Below, in pieces: positions 27,979-35,348 of a stretch of 64,000 nt of DNA. The DNA is taken from NCBI RefSeq assembly GCF_900106695.1, contig NZ_FNMZ01000003.1, positions 529,401 to 593,400 on the forward strand, in the 5' to 3' direction. Made by a program: the position numbers and the translations under genes. The DNA is from Albimonas donghaensis. GTDB taxonomy: Bacteria; Pseudomonadota; Alphaproteobacteria; Rhodobacterales; Rhodobacteraceae. How positions within the stretch are numbered: position 1 is the stretch's first letter; the number at the start of each line of letters is the position of its first letter. The notes beneath the pieces are model-generated. The model saw only the letters and a list, made by a program, of their open reading frames with translations, had not been told where the DNA came from and did no database searches.

Positions 27979-28448
27979 GCCCGTCTCCCCTCCCTGGCGG
28001 TTCCCCTTCAATATAGTCCGGCGGGGGCGCGTCGCGAGGGGCGCAGGCGCCGCGTCGGCGGTCGCGAGGGTTGCGAGGAGGCGCCCGCGGCGCGCCGAGG
28101 CGGGGTCGCGGGCGGCCCAGGGCGCGGGTGGCCAGCCAGCGGAGGTGCGGCAGACGCGGCGGCTGGCGGGGGCGGACGGCGGGGACGGACGGCGCCGCGG
28201 GCCGGATCGCGGTTTCATCCGCCGACCGCCCTGGAGCGGCCCCGACGCCGACCACGCGCCCGGATCGTCGAGGACAGCGCCCGCCCGGGCCGCCGAAACG
28301 GTTCCGCCTGGCGCCGTCCTCACCGCGCGCCGCGGGCGAGCCGGACCCGCCGGCGCGACCTCGACGCGGCGCCTCCGCGCCCCCCTCGCCCGCCTATCGC
28401 CGTTCCGGGCCCCTTGCGCGCCCCGCCCCTGCGCGGCATGAGGCCTCC
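27979..28448. repeat. Gene-free divergent spacer with dispersed repeat copy E
   Basis: 470 bp between ycjX and truA, both promoters included. The stretch 28327-28373 (GCGCCGCGGGCGAG ... CTCGACGCGGCGCC) matches 24679-24725 with few changes, marking another copy of the dispersed repeat family. The remainder is GC-rich with no credible gene. Confidence 0.5.
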
Positions 28449-29255
28449 ATGCCCCGCTACAAGCTCATCGTGGAATATGACGGCCGCCCCTTCGCGGGAT
28501 GGCAGCGCCAGAGGGAACTCCCCTCCGTCCAGGCGGCGCTGGAGGCCGCGATCCGCGCGCTCGACCCCGACGCCCCCGGCATCGGCGGCGCCGGACGCAC
28601 CGATGCCGGCGTCCACGCCACCGGCCAGGTCGCCCATTGCGATCTCGCCCGCGACTGGGACCCGTTCCGCCTGGCCGAGGCGCTGAACTGGCACCTGAAG
28701 CCCGCCCCCGTCGCCGTGACCCATGCCGAGCGCGTCGCCGACGCCTTCCACGCCCGCTTCGACGCGGTGGAGCGCCGGTATCTCTATGTGGTGATCGCCC
28801 GCCGCGCCCCCCTGACCTTCGAGAAGGGCCGCGCCTGGCGCGTCCCCGGCCCGCTGGAAATCAGCCCCATGCGCGAGGCCGCCGCCCACCTGGTCGGGCT
28901 GCACGACTTCACCACCTTCCGCTCCTCCATGTGCCAGTCGAAATCGCCGGTGAAGACCCTCGACGCCCTCGACATCGAGGCGCGGCCCACCGACGGCGGA
29001 ACCCGCTTCGAATTCCGCCTGCGCGCCCGGTCCTTCCTGCACAACCAGGTGCGCAGCCTCGTCGGCACGCTGGAACGCGTCGGCGCCGGGCGCTGGAGCC
29101 CCGACCGCGTGGCGCAGGCGCTGGAGGCCCGCGACCGCGCGGCCTGCGGCCCCGTCGCTCCGCCCGACGGGCTGTTCCTGACCGAGGTGATCTACCCCGC
29201 GCCCGAACCCGCCCCCAGCCCCGAGCCCAGCCCCGAGCCCAGCCCCGAACCCTGA
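28449..29255 (+). CDS. truA: tRNA pseudouridine(38-40) synthase
   Basis: 268-residue enzyme that isomerises uridines 38-40 in the tRNA anticodon arm. It starts [20 protein letters not shown] and carries the catalytic motif [17 protein letters not shown] near residue 50; [20 protein letters not shown] near 193 is the second conserved block. The C-terminus ends with an unusual [19 protein letters not shown] tail coded by a short tandem repeat (29206-29252), absent from typical TruA. The ATG is set by the conserved start. Confidence 0.96.
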   Translation: MPRYKLIVEYDGRPFAGWQRQRELPSVQAALEAAIRALDPDAPGIGGAGRTDAGVHATGQVAHCDLARDWDPFRLAEALNWHLKPAPVAVTHAERVADAFHARFDAVERRYLYVVIARRAPLTFEKGRAWRVPGPLEISPMREAAAHLVGLHDFTTFRSSMCQSKSPVKTLDALDIEARPTDGGTRFEFRLRARSFLHNQVRSLVGTLERVGAGRWSPDRVAQALEARDRAACGPVAPPDGLFLTEVIYPAPEPAPSPEPSPEPSPEP

Positions 29256-29259
29256 CGGA

Positions 29260-29412
29260 TCAGGGCGGCAGGGACGCCCGTTCCGGCCAGGCTTCGGCGT
29301 CCGCCACCGGCCGGCCGGAACAGGGGCGGGCGGCATTGACCGGGGCGAAGGCCCCGCGCCACGCCGCGAAATCCGGCGCGTCGGTCAGCGCCGCCAGCGG
29401 ATATTCCCGCAG
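29260..29412 (-). pseudogene. Possible gene remnant (C-terminal fragment)
   Basis: A 50-codon open stretch reads LREYPLAALTDAPDFAAWRG, then AFAPVNAARPCSGRPVADAE and AWPERASLPP before a TGA. Composition and codon use look like a real protein C-terminus, but an in-frame TGA lies at 29416-29418 and no start codon or ribosome-binding site is present. It is probably what remains of a minus-strand gene between truA and rpoH. I do not recognise the family. Confidence 0.3.
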
Positions 29413-29418
29413 GGATCA

Positions 29419-29707
29419 GGACGTAACTCGGCGTTCGGCGCCGGAGAGCCGCATGGGGGGCGCTCCCGGAAGGCGCGTTGCGGGCGACTCTCGGTCAGCA
29501 ATGCGGCGACGCCGGGCGTCCACGACATATTGTGGCCCTAATCCCACGTGGAGGCGCTGGTTCACCCATTTTTGTCGCGAAAAAAGAAACATTACGTTTC
29601 CGGCCCCGAGTCGGTGATCCAAGTTCGTAAGGGGGGCGTATCCTTCACATAACAAGAGAGATCAGCCGGCGCGGCCCTCCCGGGCCCCGGCCCTGAACAG
29701 GAGTAGG
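29419..29707. promoter_or_regulatory. rpoH upstream region
   Basis: AT-richer sequence than its surroundings precedes rpoH, including TTTTTGTCGCGAAAAAA at 29570-29586, a near-palindrome, and GGCGTATCCTTCACATAAC at 29636-29654. It probably contains the rpoH promoters, but no sigma-factor consensus can be assigned with confidence. AGGAG at 29699-29703 is the rpoH ribosome-binding site. Confidence 0.35.
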
Positions 29708-30595
29708 ATGATGGCCCTCGACGCCCCTCAGATCGGATCCCTGACCCGGACCGCGATGGCGGCCGAGCTTCTTGACGCCGACACCGAACTGGAGCTCGCC
29801 CGCCGCTGGCGCGACGAGGGCGATGAGCAGGCTCTGCATCGCCTCGTCACCGCCTACATGCGCCTCGCCGTGTCGATGGCGTCCAAATACCGCCGCTACG
29901 GCGCGCCGATGAACGACCTCATTCAGGAGGCCGGCGTCGGCCTCATGAAAGCGGCCGAGAAATTCGACCCCGACCGCGGCGTGCGCTTCTCGACCTACGC
30001 GGTGTGGTGGATCAAGGCCTCGATCCAGGACTATGTGATGCGCAACTGGTCGATGGTCCGCACCGGCTCGACCAGCTCCCAGAAATCGCTGTTCTTCAAC
30101 ATGCGCCGCATCCGCGCCCAGATCGAACGGGAGATGGAGCGCGACGGCGTCCAGCTCTCGGGCGAGGAGATCCGGGTCCGCATCGCCGCCGAGCTCGGCG
30201 CCCCCCTTCGCGACGTGGAGATGATGGAGGGCCGGCTGGCCGGCTCCGACTTCTCGCTCAACGCCCAGCAGTCGGGCGACGAGGGTCGCGAGTGGATCGA
30301 GACGCTGGAGGACGACAGCCCGAATTCCGAGGCCCGCGTCACCCGCAACCATGACCTCAAGGCCGCGCGCACCTGGATCGAGACCGCGATGGACGCCCTC
30401 TCGGACCGGGAGCGGATGATCATACGGGCCCGCAAGCTGGGCGACGATCCCGAGACGCTGGAGAGCCTCGGCTCCAAGCTGAAGCTGTCGAAGGAGCGGG
30501 TGCGCCAGCTGGAATCCCAGGCCCTGCGCAAGATGCGCCGCCGGCTCGAAGACAGCGCCGGGGCGGAGCCGGCGATGCTCGCCGCCGCCTTCTGA
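29708..30595 (+). CDS. rpoH: RNA polymerase heat-shock sigma factor RpoH
   Basis: Group 3 sigma factor directing heat-shock gene transcription. Region 2 reads MNDLIQEAGVGLMKAAEKFD and FSTYAVWWIKASIQDYVMRN; the RpoH-specific box appears as SQKSLFFNMRRI (near residue 131), which marks RpoH rather than RpoD. Region 4.2 at the C-terminus reads LGSKLKLSKERVRQLESQAL. 295 codons, normal. Two adjacent ATGs (29708 and 29711) are possible; AGGAG stands 4 and 7 bases upstream respectively, so the second may be the true start. Rhodobacterales often have several RpoH paralogues; this is one of them or the only one. Confidence 0.95.
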   Translation: MMALDAPQIGSLTRTAMAAELLDADTELELARRWRDEGDEQALHRLVTAYMRLAVSMASKYRRYGAPMNDLIQEAGVGLMKAAEKFDPDRGVRFSTYAVWWIKASIQDYVMRNWSMVRTGSTSSQKSLFFNMRRIRAQIEREMERDGVQLSGEEIRVRIAAELGAPLRDVEMMEGRLAGSDFSLNAQQSGDEGREWIETLEDDSPNSEARVTRNHDLKAARTWIETAMDALSDRERMIIRARKLGDDPETLESLGSKLKLSKERVRQLESQALRKMRRRLEDSAGAEPAMLAAAF

Positions 30596-30620
30596 TCCGG
30601 GCCTGAACCGACGAGACAAG

Positions 30621-30650
30621 AAAGGGCGCCCCCCGCGGGGCGCCCTTTTT
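30621..30650 (+). terminator. Intrinsic terminator after rpoH
   Basis: AAAGGGCGCCCC pairs with GGGGCGCCCTTT across a short loop, and the right arm runs into TTTTT. The A-run on the left means it could also stop transcripts from the convergent XRE gene. Confidence 0.9.
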
Positions 30651-30679
30651 CCGTCGGGCCTGCGGCCGGGCCGGGCGCT

Positions 30680-30880
30680 TCAGTCGCCGTCCTCCAGCTC
30701 GAACAGCGCCTCCACCGTGACCCCCAGCGCCCGGGCCAGCTTCAGCGCCAGCAGGGTGGAGGGGGTGAACACCCGGTTCTCCACCGTGTTGATGGTCTTG
30801 CGCGACACGCCGACCGTCTCGGCCAGCTGCGCCTGGGTGACGCCCGCGTCTTTGCGCAGGCGGGCGAGATGGGTGATCAT
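30680..30880 (-). CDS. Small XRE/Cro-type HTH regulator
   Basis: 66-residue DNA-binding protein consisting of one helix-turn-helix domain: LRKDAGVTQAQLAETVGVSR then KTINTVENRVFTPSTLLALK. This YozG/PF01381-like type usually represses its own operon. Its ATG overlaps the stop of the upstream membrane protein gene by 4 bp, so both form one unit. The two palindromes at 31301-31322 and 31337-31352 just before that unit are the likely operators. Confidence 0.92.
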   Translation of the reverse strand: MITHLARLRKDAGVTQAQLAETVGVSRKTINTVENRVFTPSTLLALKLARALGVTVEALFELEDGD

Positions 30881-31290
30881 CCCTCGCCCCGGCCGCGCAG
30901 CTCGAACCAGGTGAGCAGGGCCAGATAGGACGCTCCGGTCAGCAGGCCCATGACGGCCATCGCCAGATCCGGCCCGATCAGATCCGCGGCGCGCAGCGCG
31001 CCGAAGGCCGGATAGAGCGCCAGCGCGATCCAGAACGCCGCCGATCCCGCGCGCCGCGCATCCGCCCGGTAGCCCTCGTCCCAGGCCCGGCGCGCCGCGG
31101 CGCGGCCCGCGGCCCGGCTGGCCAGCGTCAGCAGCAGCGCCGACAGCAGCCCGCAGACGCCCGGGATCCAGACCGGCATCGGGTCCGGTCGGCCGGTGGC
31201 CAGCGCCAGCACGGCATAGAGAAGACAGATGCCGGCGGTCAGTCCGAAGACCCCGGCGCGAAGGTTGGCGATCGATTCAGAAGAGGGCAT
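30877..31290 (-). CDS. Four-helix membrane protein paired with XRE regulator
   Basis: 137-residue protein with four predicted membrane segments: VFGLTAGICLLYAVLALAT, VWIPGVCGLLSALLLTLASR, SAAFWIALALYPAFGALRAA and LAMAVMGLLTGASYLALLTW, separated by an Arg-rich cytosolic loop. No known enzyme motif. Small XRE regulators next to proteins of this type are widespread, and the membrane protein may sense or signal to the regulator, but the role is not known. No strong ribosome-binding site is visible; ATG at 31290 is preferred as the first start. Confidence 0.75.
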   Translation of the reverse strand: MPSSESIANLRAGVFGLTAGICLLYAVLALATGRPDPMPVWIPGVCGLLSALLLTLASRAAGRAAARRAWDEGYRADARRAGSAAFWIALALYPAFGALRAADLIGPDLAMAVMGLLTGASYLALLTWFELRGRGEG

Positions 31291-31300
31291 GGCGTGTTCC

Positions 31301-31322
31301 TATGTAACCTGTGCGTTACATA
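31301..31322. promoter_or_regulatory. Palindromic operator 1 (TATGTAAC-N6-GTTACATA)
   Basis: Perfect inverted repeat with 8-bp arms and a 6-bp spacer, starting 11 bp upstream of the membrane protein/XRE operon. A second copy with the same GTAAC-N6-GTTAC core is centred 33 bp away. Together they are the likely binding sites of the XRE protein. Confidence 0.7.
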
Positions 31323-31336
31323 TGCCCTGTGCCGAG

Positions 31337-31352
31337 GTAACGTCAAGGTTAC
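31337..31352. promoter_or_regulatory. Palindromic operator 2 (GTAAC-N6-GTTAC)
   Basis: Same core and spacer length as operator 1. The 33-bp centre-to-centre distance is about three helical turns, which would put bound dimers on one face of the DNA. Confidence 0.65.
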
Positions 31353-31760
31353 ATTTTCCGCTCGGCCCGAGGGGCGTTCCGAACGCGCCGGGCAAGGCGC
31401 GGACTCGAACCCGCTCGCCCCCGGTCACGGCGGGGGGGCGCGAGCTCGGGTGGTTGGGCCAGCCCCATCTCCGCCGCCTGCGCCGCCATGCCTCGCGCGC
31501 CCGGTTCCCGCCCCGCCCTCGGCGCGAAGGGGGGAAAGCCGCGTGTCCGGGCCCCTGCGACCCGCCCGCGGCGACCCGCCGCGGCAGGTTTCGCGCTGAA
31601 AACGCGTGAAATAAACGGAGCCCTCAAACGTGATGTGAAATCCTCTTTTCATTCTTGCTGCGATGCGCCATGTCGGAGGGGACCCGCCGCGTCCGCCCCT
31701 CCGACCCCGGGCGGCGACGGCCCATGCCATGCGCCCGCCCAAGCGACGGAGGTGTCCCCG
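31353..31760. other. Gene-free spacer upstream of fpr
   Basis: About 400 bp with no convincing gene. The segment 31601-31660 (GAAATAAACGG, GTGAAATCCTCTTTTCATTC) is AT-richer and is the most likely place of the fpr promoter. Confidence 0.45.
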
Positions 31761-32576
31761 ATGCGCGATCTGGATGAAGCCGCGAAAACCTCGACCGCCA
31801 TCGAGCCGCCGTCGAGCGCCTTCGCCGAGAAGGTGCTGTCGGTGCAGCATTACACCGACCGGCTGTTCAAGTTCCGCCTGTCGCGGCCGCCGAGCTTCCG
31901 CTTCCGTTCGGGCGAGTTCGTGATGATCGGCCTGCCGGGCGAAAAGCCGGTCTGGCGCGCCTATTCCATCGCCTCCCCGTCCTGGGACGAGGAGCTGGAG
32001 TTCTACTCGATCAAGGTGCCCGACGGCCCCCTGACCTCCGAGCTGCAGAAGATCCAGGTCGGCGACACGGTGTGGTTCCGCAAGAAGCCGACCGGCACGC
32101 TGGTGCTGGACGCGCTGATCCCGGGCAAGCGGCTGTGGATGTTCTCCACCGGCACCGGCATCGCGCCCTTCGCCTCGGTGATCCGCGATCCGGAAACCTA
32201 CGAGAAGTTCGAGCAGGTCATCCTCTGCCACACCTGCCGCGACGCCGGCGAGCTGACCTATGGGCGCGAGCTGGTCGAGGCCACCCGCGCCGATGAGCTG
32301 GTGGGCGAGGAAGCGACGGCCAAGCTGGTGCATTTCGCCTCCACCACCCGCGAGCAGACCGAGGTGATGGGCCGCCAGACCGATCTCGGCCGCGACGGCC
32401 GGCTGTTCGAGATGCTGGGCGTGCCGAAGATCTCCCCCGAGACCGATCGCGGCATGATCTGCGGGTCGATGGACATGCTCAAGGACACCAAGGCGATGCT
32501 GGAGGAGTTCGGGCTGGTCGAAGGCTCCAACTCCCGCCCCGCCGAGTTCGTGGTGGAGCGCGCCTTCGTCGGCTGA
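31761..32576 (+). CDS. fpr: Ferredoxin-NADP+ reductase
   Basis: 271-residue FAD flavoprotein that shuttles electrons between NADP(H) and ferredoxin/flavodoxin, often for redox defence. FAD-binding RAYSIASPSWDEELEFYSIK near residue 66, the NADP-binding segment LWMFSTGTGIAPFASVIRD near 125, and MICGSMDMLKDTKAML near 232 follow the Fpr pattern. ATG at 31761 begins MRDLDEAAKT and has GGAGG 9 bases upstream; longer readings upstream are low-complexity. The C-terminus ends VVERAFVG, as in bacterial subclass I Fpr. Confidence 0.95.
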   Translation: MRDLDEAAKTSTAIEPPSSAFAEKVLSVQHYTDRLFKFRLSRPPSFRFRSGEFVMIGLPGEKPVWRAYSIASPSWDEELEFYSIKVPDGPLTSELQKIQVGDTVWFRKKPTGTLVLDALIPGKRLWMFSTGTGIAPFASVIRDPETYEKFEQVILCHTCRDAGELTYGRELVEATRADELVGEEATAKLVHFASTTREQTEVMGRQTDLGRDGRLFEMLGVPKISPETDRGMICGSMDMLKDTKAMLEEFGLVEGSNSRPAEFVVERAFVG

Positions 32577-32684
32577 CGGGGCGCCTGAGGCCTGGCCCGG
32601 CCTTCGCGTTGATTCATGTCATGGGGCGCGCGGTCGGCGGGAGATATTCTGATTTTCGCATATAGCGAGGTCAGGAGGCTCATC

Positions 32685-33344
32685 ATGTCCGCATCCGCGC
32701 GCCGTGACATCATCCGCAAACCCGTCGTCCGCAAACCGGTTTTCCGGGCCGCGCTGGCCTGCGCCATGGCCCTGGCCGCGGCGCCGGCCATCGCCGGAAC
32801 CGTCTGGACCGGGACCTGGAGGCTGGTCAACGACTCCGGGTCCACCGCCAACGACCTGCATCTGACCATCGTCAATCAGCCCGGAAACGCCGCCTATCGC
32901 GGCGGGCGGGTGAACCAGGCGGATATCGACGGCGGGGGCCTCTTCGCAGAGCCCGCGGGCGATCGCTGGAGCGGCTTCACGCTAGACCTGAGCGACCCGA
33001 TCGATGCGCTCGGAAGCATCCTGATCCCGCCGGGGGCCGGGGCGGACCTCTCGGTCAGCGTCTGGTCGGGCTCGTCCTCGGTTTCCCCGACGATCACGCA
33101 GGCTTGGTGGACCTTGGGCGGAACGCAGGTCGGGCCGGACATTCCGCTGACGGGCTTCACCTTCGTCGTCGCCGGGCTGGACGTCCCCCAACCCGACTGG
33201 GCGGAGTTCGTGGAGGGCGGCGGCGGTGAGACCGTCGTCCCGCTCCCCGCCGCCGGGGCGCTTCTGGTCGGCGCGCTGGCGGCGTTGGGGATCGGGGGGA
33301 GGGCGCGATGGGGAGCGGGACGGCGCCGGCTCTCCGCGTCGTGA
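32685..33344 (+). CDS. Secreted protein with VPLPA-CTERM sorting signal
   Basis: 219-residue predicted extracellular or envelope protein. A signal peptide spans about 1-38 (hydrophobic ACAMALAAAPAIAG). The body is rich in Gly, Thr and Trp without a known domain. The C-terminus has VVPLPAAGALLVGALAALGI followed by basic GGRARWGAGRRR: the VPLPA-CTERM arrangement of a short motif, a membrane helix and an Arg tail that is processed by an exosortase in Rhodobacterales. ATG at 32685 has AGGAGG 6 bases upstream. No exosortase gene is in the window. Confidence 0.85.
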   Translation: MSASARRDIIRKPVVRKPVFRAALACAMALAAAPAIAGTVWTGTWRLVNDSGSTANDLHLTIVNQPGNAAYRGGRVNQADIDGGGLFAEPAGDRWSGFTLDLSDPIDALGSILIPPGAGADLSVSVWSGSSSVSPTITQAWWTLGGTQVGPDIPLTGFTFVVAGLDVPQPDWAEFVEGGGGETVVPLPAAGALLVGALAALGIGGRARWGAGRRRLSAS

Positions 33345-33378
33345 TCGCCCTCATGGCGGACGCGGCCCCGCCGCCCCC

Positions 33379-33403
33379 TTGAAAATCGGAACGAGCGGTT
33401 CAA
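33379..33403. promoter_or_regulatory. Inverted repeat before tetR-type gene
   Basis: TTGAA-N15-TTCAA with an inner GAAC-N5-GTTC, ending 10 bp before the regulator start codon. Plausible autoregulatory site, unproven. Confidence 0.35.
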
Positions 33404-33413
33404 TATCGGGGGC

Positions 33414-34040
33414 ATGAGCGACTTGTTCCCCATACGCGCGCCCCGTCCGGCCTTCGCCCCCGCCGCGCTTCGGCAGGGGCCCGGCCGGCCGCGGGAATAC
33501 AATCTGGACAAGGTGCTTGGCGCGATCCTCTGCGTGTTCAGGGCGCAAGGCTACGAAGCCGCGTCGGTCGAGGATCTGACCGCCGCCGCCGGCCTTTCGC
33601 GCTCCTCCTTCTACGCGGCTTTCGGGTCCAAGCGCGGCGCGTTGATCGCGGCGCTGGACAGCTATCTCGAAGCCGGCGCGGCCTCGCTGGAGGCCGCCGC
33701 CGTCACCCAGCCGAGCGCGACGGAGGCCGTCCGCGCCGTGGTCCACGAGATGTTCGCCGCGGATGTCGCCCGCTCCGGCTGCTTCGTGGTGGACATGAGC
33801 GCGGAGCTCGGCGCCCGCGACGCCGAGGCCGCCGGCATGATCAACGATTCCATCGCCCGCAAGGCCCGCTTCCTCGCCGATCTCGCCACGCCGCTGGTCG
33901 GCGAGGCCGCGGCCGAGGGCCGGGCCCGCGCGGCGCTGGCGCTCTATCTGGGCGCCGGCGCCATGCGCAAGGCCGGCGCCCCCGTCACCGATGTCGACGC
34001 CCTGCGCAGCGAGGCCTGCCGTCTGCTCGGCGTTGACTGA
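33414..34040 (+). CDS. TetR/AcrR family transcriptional regulator
   Basis: 208-residue repressor with an N-terminal HTH: AILCVFRAQGYEAASVEDLT, AAAGLSRSSFYAAFGSKRGA (residues about 37-80), preceded by a RQGPGRPRE segment common in TetR proteins. The C-terminal ligand domain contains a cysteine (ARSGCFVVDM). It lies 100 bp upstream of an Old Yellow Enzyme on the same strand, the same partnership as NemR-NemA, where the regulator senses electrophiles through cysteine; that role is an inference here. Confidence 0.9.
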   Translation: MSDLFPIRAPRPAFAPAALRQGPGRPREYNLDKVLGAILCVFRAQGYEAASVEDLTAAAGLSRSSFYAAFGSKRGALIAALDSYLEAGAASLEAAAVTQPSATEAVRAVVHEMFAADVARSGCFVVDMSAELGARDAEAAGMINDSIARKARFLADLATPLVGEAAAEGRARAALALYLGAGAMRKAGAPVTDVDALRSEACRLLGVD

Positions 34041-34088
34041 TCCCCGTTCTCTCCGCGACGCCGGCCTTTGCGCAGGTGCGGAGAGTTG

Positions 34089-34104
34089 TGGACTGAAAGG
34101 TCCA
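34089..34104. promoter_or_regulatory. Candidate TetR operator before the alkene reductase gene
   Basis: TGGAC-N6-GTCCA inside TTGTGGACTGAAAGGTCC, 37 bp upstream of the reductase start. Position and symmetry fit a repressor site; binding is not shown. Confidence 0.45.
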
Positions 34105-34140
34105 AAACAATCCCTCGATCCCTCCCAAGGAGACCCAGGC

Positions 34141-35244
34141 ATGTCCGAACCCAAGCTCTTCACCGCCGGCGCGCTCGGCGACATCGAAATCGCCAACCGG
34201 GTGGTTATGGCCCCGCTGACCCGCAATCGCGCCCGCCCCGGCGTCGACGCGCCCTATGAGATCCATGCCGAATATTACGCCCAGCGCGCCTCCGCCGGCC
34301 TGCTGATCACCGAAGCCTCGCAGATCATGCCCGAGGGCAAGGGCTACGCCTGGACCCCCGGCATCCATTCGGAGGAGCAGATCGCCGGCTGGAAGAAGGT
34401 CACCGAGGCGGTCCACGCCAGGGGCGGCAAGATCGTCATCCAGCTCTGGCATGTCGGCCGGATCAGCCATGTGGACCTGCAGCCCGACGGCAAGGCCCCG
34501 GTGGCGCCTTCCGCGGTCACGGCCAAGGTGAAGACCTTCCTCGAGTCCGGCGGCTTCTCCGAGACCTCGGCCCCCCGCGCGCTGGAGGAAGCCGAGATCC
34601 CCGGCATCGTCGCCGCCTACGCCCAGGCCGCGAGGAACGCCATGGAGGCCGGCTTCGACGGCGTTGAGGTCCACGCCGCCAACGGCTACCTGATCGACCA
34701 GTTCCTCAAGGACGGCGTCAACCAGCGCACCGACGGCTATGGCGGCTCGATCGAGAACCGCACCCGCCTGCTGGCCGAGGTCATCGACGCCGTGACCGCA
34801 GCGATCCCCGCCGGCCGCGTCGGCGTGCGCCTGTCGCCGTTCTCGGGCGCCAACGACGCGCGCGACTCCACCCCGCAGGAGACGTTCTCCCGCGCCATCG
34901 AGCGGATCTCGGGCAAGGGCCTGGCCTATCTGCACGTGGTCGAGGGCCAGACCGGCGGCCCCCGCGAGCTTCCCGAGGGGGCGGACCTGGACGCCCTGCG
35001 CGCGAAGTTCGACGGGGCCTGGATGGTCAACAACGGCTACGACCGGGCCATGGCGATCGCCGCCGTGGACAAGGGTGAGGCGGATGCGGTGGCCTTCGGC
35101 AAGGCCTTCATCTCCAACCCCGACCTGGTGACCCGCCTGCACGAGGGCGCGCCGCTCAATGAGTGGGACCAGTCGACCTTCTATGGCGGGACCGAGAAGG
35201 GCTACACCGACTACCCGACGCTGGCCGACGACAAGGCGGCCTGA
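34141..35244 (+). CDS. nemA: Old Yellow Enzyme family alkene reductase (N-ethylmaleimide reductase-like)
   Basis: 367-residue FMN-dependent TIM-barrel reductase of electrophilic alkenes such as N-ethylmaleimide and enones. Features: VVMAPLTRNRARPG (near residue 21), QLWHVGRISHVDLQP (near 101), the HAAN catalytic pair in GVEVHAANGYLIDQFLKDG (near 177), QRTDGYGGSIENR (near 199) and VAFGKAFISNPDL (near 319). AAGGAG lies 10 bp before the ATG. Probably controlled by the adjacent TetR protein and serves electrophile detoxification. Confidence 0.93.
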   Translation: MSEPKLFTAGALGDIEIANRVVMAPLTRNRARPGVDAPYEIHAEYYAQRASAGLLITEASQIMPEGKGYAWTPGIHSEEQIAGWKKVTEAVHARGGKIVIQLWHVGRISHVDLQPDGKAPVAPSAVTAKVKTFLESGGFSETSAPRALEEAEIPGIVAAYAQAARNAMEAGFDGVEVHAANGYLIDQFLKDGVNQRTDGYGGSIENRTRLLAEVIDAVTAAIPAGRVGVRLSPFSGANDARDSTPQETFSRAIERISGKGLAYLHVVEGQTGGPRELPEGADLDALRAKFDGAWMVNNGYDRAMAIAAVDKGEADAVAFGKAFISNPDLVTRLHEGAPLNEWDQSTFYGGTEKGYTDYPTLADDKAA

Positions 35245-35254
35245 GCCACGCGAA

Positions 35255-35287
35255 GGGCCCCCGCGCAGACCGGCGCGGGGGCCTTTT
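35255..35287 (+). terminator. Intrinsic terminator after the alkene reductase gene
   Basis: GGCCCCCGCGC pairs with GCGCGGGGGCC over a short loop and is followed by TTTT. Confidence 0.88.
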
Positions 35288-35345
35288 CACGTCTCGATTT
35301 CACGTCCCGATTTCGCGTTCCGATTTCGCGTTCCGGGGGGGGGGG
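35288..35345. repeat. 13-bp tandem repeats ending in an 11-G run
   Basis: Units CACGTCTCGATTT, CACGTCCCGATTT, CGCGTTCCGATTT and a partial CGCGTTCCG occupy 35288-35335, after which the last G extends to a run of 11 G (35335-35345). The tract lies between the terminator above and the stop codon of the next, convergent gene (35349). Confidence 0.85.
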
Positions 35346-35348
35346 CGT

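Noticed and set aside
29416..29655. 79-codon minus-strand frame before rpoH
   Set aside because: No ribosome-binding site, overlaps the probable rpoH promoter region, no family resemblance.
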